64,000 nt of DNA from the NCBI GenBank assembly GCA_016288205.1, contig JAEEYO010000034.1, forward strand, positions 16,556-80,555. The letters are read 5' to 3'. A program made the translations under genes and the position numbers. The stretch is from Treponema sp. (lineage in GTDB: Bacteria > Spirochaetota > Spirochaetia > Treponematales > Treponemataceae). The first letter of the stretch is position 1. Each line of letters opens with the position of its first letter. Positions 8,267 to 16,123 of the stretch are shown piece after piece. Under the pieces are notes generated by a model. That model was not told where the DNA came from, ran no database searches, and saw nothing but the letters and a program-made list of their open reading frames with translations.

Positions 8267-9697
8267 ATGATTGGAAGAAAGGAAGAGATTCAAATACTGT
8301 CCGACTGTCTGAACAGTGGAAAAGCGGAATTTGTGGCGTTGTTCGGACGGAGACGAGTCGGTAAGACCTATCTTGTAAAAGAATTTTTCAATGACACTTT
8401 TTCCTTTTATTCGACAGGGGTTCAAAACGTTAATTTGCGTCAGCAGCTGAGAGTGTTCAATGAGTCGCTGATAAGATATGGTGACAAGACAAAGACAATT
8501 CCTAAGGATTGGTTCGAGGCATTCTCACGGCTGAAAAATCTGCTTGAGTCTGACGGTGTGCAAAAAAATTGTGGCTCTGGAAAAAGAGTTGTGTTTTTGG
8601 ATGAGCTTCCGTGGATGGCAGGCGCGAAATCAGATTTTAAAAGTGCCCTGGATTATTTCTGGAACAGCTGGGCTTCCTCGCAAAAGGACTTGCTCCTGAT
8701 TATCTGCGGATCGGCGACCTCGTGGATAATCAACAACATTGTGAAGGACACCGGAGGATTCTATAACCGTCTGACGAGACAGATACATCTCATGCCGTTC
8801 AACTTGGAGGAGTGCGAGCAGCTGCTTGTTTCAAATGGAATGCAGATGACCCGGAAACAGGTTGTCGAAGCTTATATGATTTTCGGCGGCATTCCGTATT
8901 ACCTGAATTACCTGAAACCGAGATACAGTCTGGCACAGAATGTTGACATGCTTTTTTTCGGGGAAAACGGACCTTTGCGGTATGAGTTCACGCAGTTGTT
9001 CAAGTCTCTTTTCAAAAATGCCGAGTCCTACATCAATATAATCCGTCTGCTTGGCAAAAAAAGGTGCGGGCTCACACGGTCCCAGATGCTTGAAAGCAAG
9101 AAGACAGTCACAGGCAAGGAACTCACAAAATGTCTTGATGATTTGGAGCAGTGCGGCTTCATACGGCGGTACAGCGATTTTTCAAAGAAAACAAACGGAG
9201 GGTATTTTCAGCTGGTTGATTCGCTCTGCCTTTTTCATCTGACTTTTTTGGAACGCAAGGAAATCGGTTCGTGGCTTGACTTTATGGGAACCCCGGCTTA
9301 TTATGCATGGGCGGGGCTCGCGTTTGAAAGGGTCTGTTTTCAGCATATCAGGCAGATAAAACAGGCGCTGGGAATTTCCGGTGTGTCAAGCAGGGAGACG
9401 ACATGGACGAGCAGAAAATCTGATCCCGGAGCGCAGGTTGATTTGCTAATTGACAGGAAGGATGACGTAATCAATCTGTGCGAGATAAAATATTCGCAGG
9501 ATGAATTTTCAATCGATGCCAATTATGAGAAAAATCTTTCCAATAAAATAGAAACCTTTAGAAACGAAACGAAGACTAAAAAATCAGTGTGGCTTACCAT
9601 GCTGACATTCTCAGGCCTTAAGAAGAACAGCTACAGTGGCATCGTAATGGCAGAGCTGACCGGGGACGATTTGTTCTATGGGGATCACAGACCATGA
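8267..9697 (+). CDS. AAA ATPase with C-terminal DUF234 nuclease-like domain
   Basis: A 476-residue protein of the prokaryotic ATPase family that carries a DUF234 tail. The P-loop is GRRRVGKT (about residues 27-34) and Walker B is RVVFLDELPWM. A winged-helix segment lies around residues 270-320. The C-terminal domain has GAQVDLLIDRKD and NLCEIKYS, the spacing of a PD-(D/E)xK nuclease fold (D...ExK). Members are scattered across bacteria and archaea and often behave as mobile or defence-associated genes; no function is firmly established. The ATG at 8267 is chosen because an earlier in-frame ATG at 8195 lies upstream of the promoter. The next gene converges 4 bp away with no terminator between. 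Confidence 0.8.
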   Translation: MIGRKEEIQILSDCLNSGKAEFVALFGRRRVGKTYLVKEFFNDTFSFYSTGVQNVNLRQQLRVFNESLIRYGDKTKTIPKDWFEAFSRLKNLLESDGVQKNCGSGKRVVFLDELPWMAGAKSDFKSALDYFWNSWASSQKDLLLIICGSATSWIINNIVKDTGGFYNRLTRQIHLMPFNLEECEQLLVSNGMQMTRKQVVEAYMIFGGIPYYLNYLKPRYSLAQNVDMLFFGENGPLRYEFTQLFKSLFKNAESYINIIRLLGKKRCGLTRSQMLESKKTVTGKELTKCLDDLEQCGFIRRYSDFSKKTNGGYFQLVDSLCLFHLTFLERKEIGSWLDFMGTPAYYAWAGLAFERVCFQHIRQIKQALGISGVSSRETTWTSRKSDPGAQVDLLIDRKDDVINLCEIKYSQDEFSIDANYEKNLSNKIETFRNETKTKKSVWLTMLTFSGLKKNSYSGIVMAELTGDDLFYGDHRP

Positions 9698-9701
9698 TTT
9701 T

Positions 9702-10718
9702 TTATTTCACTTCCAAAAATCCGTCGCGCCAGTGCCAGCAGGGTTTCGCGAGTGCGTTGCTGAAGGGCTGGGTGCGGTTGAAGTCCGGGAGCCAGGAAGT
9801 GTCGTCGCTGAGTTCCTGATAGAAAAGATAGTCGAAGTCGTAGGCCTCAATCAGGTCGCGGATGTCGTTGTCCTCGGTTTCGCTCACAAGTCGGTTCTCG
9901 AATGCGGCGAGGGATTTTTGTCTTTTGGCGGAAGATTGGGAATCCTCTTTGAAGGGGACGGGCGTGTACTGGCTCATCAGTGAAATGTAGGATTTTCCGT
10001 CGGCATTTTCCTTAAGCCATGAAAGCACATCGGCGGTGTCCTCAAGTCTTCCGGGCATGAAGAGATGACGCACAATTACGCCGGAGAGCATTTTTTCCTT
10101 TGTCTCTCCGTTTTTTCTAATCTCCACAATTTTCATGGGTGAGTTCTGAATCATCCACCGGACGGCACTGGAGGCCACATCGGGATAGTCCCTTGCGCCG
10201 AAGAGTCTTTCGCTCATGTCCGGGTTCAGGCTTTTCAAATCTGGGAGCCACAAATCAACGAGCCCCCGTAGTCTCTCAAGCATCTCCACGGATTCGTATG
10301 CCGAGCTGTTCCATGCGACCGGGATGGAAAGACCCTTGTTTTTTGCCTCGCCAAGGAATTCTGCGATCATGGGGATGTGGTGGCTTCCCGTCACAAGATT
10401 GATGTTCTCCGCGCCGAGTTCCTGCAGCCTGAGACAGATTTTTACGAAGCTCTCACGGTCCACACTGGCTCCCATTCCCTGCTGGCTTATCTGGTAGTTC
10501 TGGCAGAAGGAGCATCTGAGCGTGCATCCGGTGAAAAAGATTGTGCCGCTTCCGTTGAAGACTGTGACAGGAGGTTCCTCCCCGAAGTGCAATCCCGCGG
10601 CAGCAATTTTAAGTGCCACTGTCTCTCCGCAGAATCCGTGTTTGGAGCCGCATCGGTTTACGCCGCATTTTCTCGGACACTGCAAGCAGCTTTCGTAAAG
10701 GTCGGTCGCCCTCATCAC
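9702..10718 (-). CDS. PflX-like radical SAM protein
   Basis: A 338-residue radical SAM enzyme of the group related to pyruvate formate-lyase activases (COG1313 type). The cluster motif is CTLRCSFCQNYQIS (C-x3-C-x2-C) near residue 65. It is preceded by a cysteine-rich N-terminus (CLQCPRKCGVNRCGSKHGFCG) that could hold a second cluster. NLVTGSHHIP and VAWNSSAYE are conserved in this group. It probably makes a 5'-deoxyadenosyl radical, but the target is unknown; no glycyl-radical enzyme is adjacent, and a canonical pflA is present at 54171. Its start overlaps the stop of the upstream gene by four bases (ATGA), so the two are translationally coupled. Confidence 0.8.
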   Translation of the reverse strand: MMRATDLYESCLQCPRKCGVNRCGSKHGFCGETVALKIAAAGLHFGEEPPVTVFNGSGTIFFTGCTLRCSFCQNYQISQQGMGASVDRESFVKICLRLQELGAENINLVTGSHHIPMIAEFLGEAKNKGLSIPVAWNSSAYESVEMLERLRGLVDLWLPDLKSLNPDMSERLFGARDYPDVASSAVRWMIQNSPMKIVEIRKNGETKEKMLSGVIVRHLFMPGRLEDTADVLSWLKENADGKSYISLMSQYTPVPFKEDSQSSAKRQKSLAAFENRLVSETEDNDIRDLIEAYDFDYLFYQELSDDTSWLPDFNRTQPFSNALAKPCWHWRDGFLEVK

Positions 10719-11119
10719 AGTGCGCCTTTGTCAACGAAAATTGCCATCATTGAGTTGAGTGTGTCTATGGGAAGATCCTCGGCCTCGTAGTTCGTGAGCG
10801 CGCAGAGTTCCTTCCAGTCTGATTTTGAGAGACATTCGGTAAATTCCACCGAGCCTTCCAGAAGGGACTGCATGGCGGCAAGTCTGTCCACGTTTTCCCT
10901 CGTGGGTTCGTCGGCAGGATTCGCGGACGGCCTTATGTATGTGTTTGTCCAGTATTCGGCGAAAGATTCCGCGAGCGACGGAAGTGCCGGATTTGTTCTT
11001 TCCAAAAGTGATTTAATCTGCTCTGCAACCTCAAGTCCGTCGTAGGAGCTCCCTTTTTCCGCCCTGCAATGCTTTCTGATTTTTTCCACGTCGGAGTAGA
11101 GTTTCTGTATGGAATCCAT
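10715..11119 (-). CDS. Conserved hypothetical protein coupled to the PflX-like gene
   Basis: A 134-residue soluble, mostly helical, acidic protein that I do not recognise. It has no signal peptide, membrane helix or cofactor motif. GGAGG precedes the ATG at 11119. It is the middle gene of a three-gene leftward set, 16 bp after the gene ending at 11136 and overlapping the radical SAM gene by four bases. Tight coupling suggests it works with that enzyme, perhaps as a partner or substrate, but this is inference. Confidence 0.6.
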   Translation of the reverse strand: MDSIQKLYSDVEKIRKHCRAEKGSSYDGLEVAEQIKSLLERTNPALPSLAESFAEYWTNTYIRPSANPADEPTRENVDRLAAMQSLLEGSVEFTECLSKSDWKELCALTNYEAEDLPIDTLNSMMAIFVDKGAL

Positions 11120-11135
11120 TTTGTCCTCCGCCCGA

Positions 11136-11633
11136 TTAAAATTTTACGATGCTCTTGTCCTGGAGCAGATTCGTGTCGCGGCTGAAAAATGCGTAGTGCT
11201 GGTGCTTTTGTCTCAGCTCGGAGATGAATTCCTCCGGGTCGCTTTCCCCAGGGACTGCGAATCCCACGATGGAGGCACAGTCTTTCAGGCGACGCGCGCA
11301 ATGTTTCATGCTTGCCGTAAGAGCGGATTTTTCCTCAGCCGACGAGGGATTTTTGTCCGCCACCGGTACAATCATCACATAGCGGTCCTGCTCCTCAAGC
11401 TGTTTAAGGAAGTCGCGGAATGATGCGAGGAATTCCTCGTTGTAGCTCTGGTCGTCAAGTCCCACGGTGGTCCAGTTGACGCTCAGTGCAAAAGGCCCCT
11501 TTCCCTCGGGCAGGGAGCTTTGTCCGCCAAGGATTTTTTCCGCAGCAATCATCTCGGAGGAAAGAGCACATTCTTCTCCGCCAAGGGTATAAAGTTTGTT
11601 TTCAGATGTCGTGAATCTCGCTTCAAGTTTCAT
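11136..11633 (-). CDS. Conserved hypothetical protein, predicted leaderless
   Basis: A 165-residue soluble protein beginning MKLEARFTTSENKLYTL. The central part (FALSVNWTTVGLDD to RYVMIVPVADKNP) reads like strand-helix units of an alpha/beta fold, but I cannot name the family. The start at 11633 is chosen because TATAAT lies only 7 bases upstream on this strand, so longer reading frames would begin before the promoter. No ribosome site fits, so the transcript would start at or next to the ATG. It heads the three-gene set with the radical SAM protein. Confidence 0.6.
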   Translation of the reverse strand: MKLEARFTTSENKLYTLGGEECALSSEMIAAEKILGGQSSLPEGKGPFALSVNWTTVGLDDQSYNEEFLASFRDFLKQLEEQDRYVMIVPVADKNPSSAEEKSALTASMKHCARRLKDCASIVGFAVPGESDPEEFISELRQKHQHYAFFSRDTNLLQDKSIVKF

Positions 11634-11640
11634 GACGCAA

Positions 11641-11669
11641 ATTATATCAGATTTTTTAGAGAGTGGAAA
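11641..11669 (-). promoter_or_regulatory. Promoter giving a leaderless start at 11633
   Basis: On the minus strand, TTTCCA (11669-11664), 17-bp spacer, TATAAT (11646-11641), then 7 bases to the ATG. The -35 box falls in the first unit of the heptamer repeat at 11662. Confidence 0.6.
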
Positions 11670-11724
11670 GAGGAAAGTGGAGAGTGGAGAGATGAAAGTG
11701 GAAAGTGGAGAGTGGAAAGATGAG
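11662..11724 (+). repeat. Heptamer repeat tract A (AGTGGAA-like, 9 units)
   Basis: Nine units in strict 7-base register: AGTGGAA, AGAGGAA, AGTGGAG, AGTGGAG, AGATGAA, AGTGGAA, AGTGGAG, AGTGGAA, AGATGAG. It belongs to a family seen at four further intergenic places in this window. Confidence 0.85.
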
Positions 11725-11774
11725 TGTGAAGCGTTGCAAGGGAAATACCTGGATGTTATTGAGGAAAGGTCGTA

Positions 11775-11984
11775 ACGGAGGCGGGGTTCGTGACAAAGCG
11801 TATTGCCGCCGGTGACTATACTAAAAAACTTTCCATTATAACGAACGACGAGATGAGAAATCTTGCGGACACCTTCAATGACATGACCGAGTCCCTTGCC
11901 GAAAACCACGGAATCATCAACAAATATATAGGGGATGCAATCATGGCGGTGTGCGGGGCATTTTCGCCGTCATCTATAAATTAA
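11775..11984 (+). pseudogene. Remnant of a HAMP-class III nucleotide cyclase
   Basis: The frame encodes the end of a HAMP domain (TKRIAAGDYTKKLSI, NDEMRNLADTFNDMTESLAE). It then jumps straight to the cyclase metal-binding segment (INKYIGDAIMAVCGAF). The intact paralogue at 23180 has about 100 residues between these two segments, and everything after this point is missing here, including the second metal aspartate and the catalytic Asn/Arg. The frame ends at 11984. The 5' side runs into heptamer repeats. This is a deletion wreck, not a working gene; there is no ribosome site. Confidence 0.75.
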
Positions 11985-12048
11985 ATAAACCTCGACCCCC
12001 AATCTGCCGATAAAAGAGTGGATAAATTTAGACTTTGGGAGCAGACAA

Positions 12049-13833
12049 GTGTCCTCTTCACATAGAACGGCGTTAAGTCTTTTGTTGACAATTTTACTTT
12101 TCTCAGGCATCTGCGCGGCGGCCTTTTTCGGCGGGTTCCGTTACATTGAGATGCATTATTATGAGCCTAGGGTAGTGGAAAACATTACCCGCACCCTTGA
12201 TTCCATTGGAAGCGAGTACGACGAATATACCGACGACCTCATTTTCAGCCTTGCCACGTACACTCTTTCCGACGAGGCTAAGTCCTTCATTGAAAGGGAC
12301 ATAACCGAAAGCGACATTGACGAAAGGGAGGAGCTGACCGGAAAGCTCATGGAGAAAAATCCCTCGCTGGACGGAATACGCCTGATTGAAAGCGACGGAA
12401 AGCACATCCACTACAGCACTTTCCCCTCGGACATCCTCTCAAAATCAGACGAGCTCATTTCCTACCGCAACTATGACGAGATTGACGAGCTTCCGTTTGA
12501 ATTCCTCGCTTCCACCGACAACGGACTTTACCCCGCGAACGAGCAGGAGATTGCCACACGCTCTTCCATATACTGTGACTCAATCCGCGAGAGAATAATC
12601 TTCTCCATGCCGTATTTCGACCGCTCCACGGCTTACCGGGGCACGATGATTTTCTATACCTCCACCGACGATTTCCTCCGCCGCATCATCTCAAAGAACG
12701 TGGTGCAGCTCAACACACGCTCCAAGCTGATTTCAAACATGGACGAGGAAAAGAACACTCAGTCCGCAGCCAACACAGGTTTCGCATTCGGGCTCCCGAA
12801 CGTGGGCAGGGACAAGCTTTCGGGCGAGATTCAGAAAAGATGGAACGATAAACTTTACGGAACCGAGCAGCTGGTTCAGACAGATTCCGGAGAGATACTG
12901 ATTTTGGTAAGCGGCACAATATCGCGATATGCGAAGATGGGCTGGATTTGCAACGAGTCCGAGTTCACTTTCTCCGAGATGGAAAAAATCCTCCTGCTCC
13001 TGTGTCTTTTCCTGACAATCTTCCTTATTATATTCATGCTTTTCAATCTGAAGCACGATGACTCCGTGATTATCCGCGAGAGAATCCACAAATTTGAGAC
13101 CGTGCTTTTCCGCGAGTATCTTGAGAGACGCGACACGGAGGATTGGAAGTCTCTTGAGAAAAAGGTGCAGAAGAGAAAGCAGGACGTGAACGCCGAGATT
13201 ATAAGGAGCCTTGGACGCACCGGACGAAAGCACAGCCGCGAGATTTCCGATGCCCTTGACACAAGCTGGAACGAATTCCTTCATATTATAAGCGGAAATT
13301 ACAAGCAGTCTCTTGAGCAGCTGAACAATCCCCAGGTTCATGTGCAGCAGTCCGCGTCATTGCAGCCGGTCGTGGTTCAGAATCAGATTCAAAATGTTCC
13401 GGATGATGTTGAGGAACTTGAGGAGATTTCGGATGCGGAGCCGGTGGAGGAGCTTGAGGAAGTTTCAGATGCGGAACCGGTTGAAGAACTTGAGGAAATT
13501 GGGGATGCAGAGCCGGTGGAGGAGCTTGAGGAAGTTTCAGACGCAGAGCCGGTTGAAGAATTGGCGGAAGATCTGGATGAGAATCTGGATGAAGCAGGGA
13601 CACAATCTGCCGGAGAGAATGTCAGGGAAAATGAACCAGTCCTTAAATTTTCTGACATAGAGGAAAAGCCCCCTGTGACTTTGGAAAAGAGAGGCCCTTC
13701 CAGCAGCTTTATGAAAATGCTTGAGGAGGAGGAATTCGGTACCCCCTCGTTCTCAGATCTGGACGACGACGACTCATCCTTTTGGGACGAGAATAGTTCT
13801 AAGGTCGGACAGGGAAACACCGATAATCAGTGA
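12049..13833 (+). CDS. Two-TM sensor-like membrane protein with acidic tandem repeats
   Basis: A 594-residue protein starting at GTG 12049, with GGGAG nine bases upstream. One transmembrane helix near residues 9-29 and a second near 305-330 (ILLLLCLFLTIFLIIFMLF) enclose a 275-residue outer domain, in the style of Cache-type sensors. The cytoplasmic tail begins with a charged helical region. It then has a run of about 12-residue acidic repeats (EELEEVSDAEPV and variants, residues about 445-505) and a Ser/Asp-rich end. There is no HAMP, kinase or cyclase module, so it is not a standard receptor. The acidic repeats vary in number easily and may act as a protein-binding tail. Family not recognised. 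Confidence 0.65.
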   Translation: MSSSHRTALSLLLTILLFSGICAAAFFGGFRYIEMHYYEPRVVENITRTLDSIGSEYDEYTDDLIFSLATYTLSDEAKSFIERDITESDIDEREELTGKLMEKNPSLDGIRLIESDGKHIHYSTFPSDILSKSDELISYRNYDEIDELPFEFLASTDNGLYPANEQEIATRSSIYCDSIRERIIFSMPYFDRSTAYRGTMIFYTSTDDFLRRIISKNVVQLNTRSKLISNMDEEKNTQSAANTGFAFGLPNVGRDKLSGEIQKRWNDKLYGTEQLVQTDSGEILILVSGTISRYAKMGWICNESEFTFSEMEKILLLLCLFLTIFLIIFMLFNLKHDDSVIIRERIHKFETVLFREYLERRDTEDWKSLEKKVQKRKQDVNAEIIRSLGRTGRKHSREISDALDTSWNEFLHIISGNYKQSLEQLNNPQVHVQQSASLQPVVVQNQIQNVPDDVEELEEISDAEPVEELEEVSDAEPVEELEEIGDAEPVEELEEVSDAEPVEELAEDLDENLDEAGTQSAGENVRENEPVLKFSDIEEKPPVTLEKRGPSSSFMKMLEEEEFGTPSFSDLDDDDSSFWDENSSKVGQGNTDNQ

Positions 13834-13855
13834 GAGGAGCCAGTTTAATCATAAG

Positions 13856-14107
13856 ATGCAAGATTTGTCCAATCCGCCGGAAGTGAATTTTCCTCATAAT
13901 CAGGCCGCCGCTCATGGCCTAATGGGAAAGTCGCTTTGCATTTTGGAGAGACTTGCCGAGCAGGAAGACATGAAAAAGAAGAATTCAAAAAACAAATCGA
14001 CAATCGTACTCAGAGACGGAGTGTACACAATCAGGCAGAATCTGGAGACTTCGGACGTAAAGCAGGATCCTACCCTGAAAGAGCTCGTGGAAGCCGTGAT
14101 CAGATAG
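13856..14107 (+). CDS. Small conserved hypothetical protein
   Basis: An 83-residue soluble protein beginning MQDLSNPPEVNFPHNQAAAHG. The middle is lysine/asparagine rich (MKKKNSKNKST) and the end is TLKELVEAVIR. No domain recognised. It lies 22 bp after the preceding gene and shares its transcription. GAGAGGAG is about 15 bases before the ATG, which is far for a ribosome site, so the exact start is uncertain. Confidence 0.5.
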   Translation: MQDLSNPPEVNFPHNQAAAHGLMGKSLCILERLAEQEDMKKKNSKNKSTIVLRDGVYTIRQNLETSDVKQDPTLKELVEAVIR

Positions 14108-14111
14108 CCAC

Positions 14112-14140
14112 TTGCCTATAATCATTCTTTTCTATATAAT
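14112..14140 (+). promoter_or_regulatory. proS promoter, leaderless type
   Basis: TTGCCT at 14112-14117, 17-bp spacer, TATAAT at 14135-14140, then 8 bases to the proS ATG. AGTGAACC between box and start has no Shine-Dalgarno match. Confidence 0.75.
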
Positions 14141-14148
14141 AGTGAACC

Positions 14149-15960
14149 ATGAAAACATCCAACATTCATTTCAGGACACTGCGGGAAGCACCCGCCGAAG
14201 CTGTGATTGCTAGTCATCAGCTTATGATGAGAGCCGATTTAATCCGCAAGCTTGGAAACGGACTTTACACATATATGCCTTTGGGGCTCATGGCCTACCG
14301 CAAGGTTGAGAACATAATCAAGCAGGAGCTTAACGCATCCGGAGCCTTGGAATTCAAGCCCACCGTGGTTGTTCCGGGAGATATCTGGAAGGAAAGCGGA
14401 CGCTGGGACACTATGGGACCTCAGATGCTCAAGGCAAAGAACCGCGGAGAGCAGGACATGGTCGTAAGCCCCACCGCCGAGGAAGCATATACGGCGATTA
14501 TGAGACAGGGACTCACGAGCTACAAGCAGCTTCCGATCAACTGCTATCAGATAAACACAAAATACCGCGATGAGATTCGTCCCCGCTATGGTGTGATGAG
14601 GGGCCGCGAGTTCAACATGATGGATGCATATTCCCTCCACACTGGAGACGAGTCGCTTGATGAGACATATCAGGCTTATGCCAAGGCCTATCTCCGCATT
14701 TTTAAGCGCATGGGACTTGAGGTTATTCCCGTAAAGGCTGACACAGGCGCTATGGGAGGAAGCGGAAGCGAGGAGTTCATGGTGGAAAGCGAGGTTGGTG
14801 ACGACACTCTGATGATTTGTCCTGACTGCAAGTATGCCGCGAACGTTGAGAAAGCCTCTTGCAAGCCCGATGCCGCCGTGGACAATGACGGAAATCCACA
14901 GAAAAAGACGGACGCTGCCATTGAGGAAGTCGCCACTCCGAATGTTTTCAGCATTGAGGACATGGAGAAATTCTTCGGATGCACGTCGAAGATGTTCATA
15001 AAGGCTTTGGTCTACCGCGTAATCAACTCTTCCCTTGATCTTTCAAAGGCTCCTTTCTGCGAGAAGCTTGAGCTTAAAAAGGAAGGAAACAACGCGTTCT
15101 ATCCCTTGAGCTATGTCTGCGTCCTGATTCGCGGAGATTTGGAAGTGAACGAGGCGAAACTTGCCGGTGCTCTTAAGGCGAGCGAGGTTTGTCTTGCCGA
15201 TGACGAGGAAATCCGTGCCGTTGCCGGAGCTGGTCATGGTTTTGTCGGACCCGTGAGCGTAAAATGCCCCATCCTGCAGGACCTGAGCGTTAACGACATG
15301 CATGACGGATTCGCCGGTGCCGGAAAGGACGGTTTCCATATCAAGCACGTGGAGCCGGGACGCGATTATACACCATGGATGAACTGCGACGTGCGTACGG
15401 TCGTGGTGGGTGACAAGTGCCCTGTGTGCGGAGGAACCTTCTACAGCAAAAAGGGAAACGAGCTCGGACACATCTTCAAGCTCGGAAAGAAATATACCCA
15501 GAGCATGGGAGTGACATATCTGGATGAGAACGGAAAGTCTGCCGTGCCGACCATGGGATGTTACGGAATTGGCGTGGACCGTGTTCTTGCGAGCATCGTG
15601 GAGAGATTCCATGACGACAAGGGAATCCAGTGGCCCATGACCGTGGCTCCGTTCCAGGTTGCTATTGTCCCGATCAAGTACAAGGATTCCATGAAGGATG
15701 CCGCCGACAAGCTTTACGACGAGCTTACCAAGGCCGGAATTGAGGTTCTTCTTGATGACCGCGACGAGAGACCCGGAGTTAAGTTCAACGACATGGACTT
15801 GATGGGCTTCCCGATCAGAATCACCGTGGGAGAGAAAAATCTTCCGAACGTGGAGATCAAGATGCGTACCGCCGCTGAGCCGGAAATGATTCCGCTTGAT
15901 GGAGCCGCAGAGAAGGTCGCCGCAATGGTGAGGGACGCTCTGAATACTCTGAATTCCTAA
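14149..15960 (+). CDS. proS: Prolyl-tRNA synthetase
   Basis: A 603-residue class II synthetase that charges tRNA-Pro with proline in the cytoplasm. Motif 2 is in KYRDEIRPRYGVMRGREFNM, motif 3 in GCYGIGVDRVLASIVERF, and the C-terminal anticodon-binding domain ends the protein. The long insert between motifs 2 and 3 (about residues 225-420) is the bacterial-type editing domain that clears mischarged alanine. Length agrees with the bacterial prokaryote-like form. It has its own promoter and a predicted leaderless start, unusual for a housekeeping gene. Confidence 0.97.
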   Translation: MKTSNIHFRTLREAPAEAVIASHQLMMRADLIRKLGNGLYTYMPLGLMAYRKVENIIKQELNASGALEFKPTVVVPGDIWKESGRWDTMGPQMLKAKNRGEQDMVVSPTAEEAYTAIMRQGLTSYKQLPINCYQINTKYRDEIRPRYGVMRGREFNMMDAYSLHTGDESLDETYQAYAKAYLRIFKRMGLEVIPVKADTGAMGGSGSEEFMVESEVGDDTLMICPDCKYAANVEKASCKPDAAVDNDGNPQKKTDAAIEEVATPNVFSIEDMEKFFGCTSKMFIKALVYRVINSSLDLSKAPFCEKLELKKEGNNAFYPLSYVCVLIRGDLEVNEAKLAGALKASEVCLADDEEIRAVAGAGHGFVGPVSVKCPILQDLSVNDMHDGFAGAGKDGFHIKHVEPGRDYTPWMNCDVRTVVVGDKCPVCGGTFYSKKGNELGHIFKLGKKYTQSMGVTYLDENGKSAVPTMGCYGIGVDRVLASIVERFHDDKGIQWPMTVAPFQVAIVPIKYKDSMKDAADKLYDELTKAGIEVLLDDRDERPGVKFNDMDLMGFPIRITVGEKNLPNVEIKMRTAAEPEMIPLDGAAEKVAAMVRDALNTLNS

Positions 15961-15973
15961 AGATATTTAAAAT

Positions 15974-16012
15974 CCGGGCGAGGACTTCCTTTTTTGGGGA
16001 GAATTCGTCCGG
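15974..16012 (+). terminator. Weak hairpin after proS
   Basis: CCGGGCGA pairs with TCGTCCGG (one G-T) around a loop containing a T run. No T tract follows the stem, so termination here is only possible. Confidence 0.35.
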
Positions 16013-16087
16013 TAGCCTTCCAGTCACCACCCCCGCCGCACGAAAAAAAATCTTCTATAAACATATAAAATTCCTGCTTAAAATCTC

Positions 16088-16116
16088 TTGTTAAGCTTCT
16101 CAAAATTTTGTATAAT
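16088..16116 (+). promoter_or_regulatory. Promoter giving a leaderless start at 16124
   Basis: TTGTTA at 16088-16093, 17-bp spacer, TATAAT at 16111-16116, then 7 bases (GTAAATT) to the ATG. No ribosome site is possible. Confidence 0.75.
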
Positions 16117-16123
16117 GTAAATT

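Noticed and set aside
8195..8267. Longer start for the ATPase at ATG 8195
   Set aside because: It lies upstream of the consensus promoter and inside the operator repeats; the ATG at 8267 begins the conserved MIGRKEEIQ segment.
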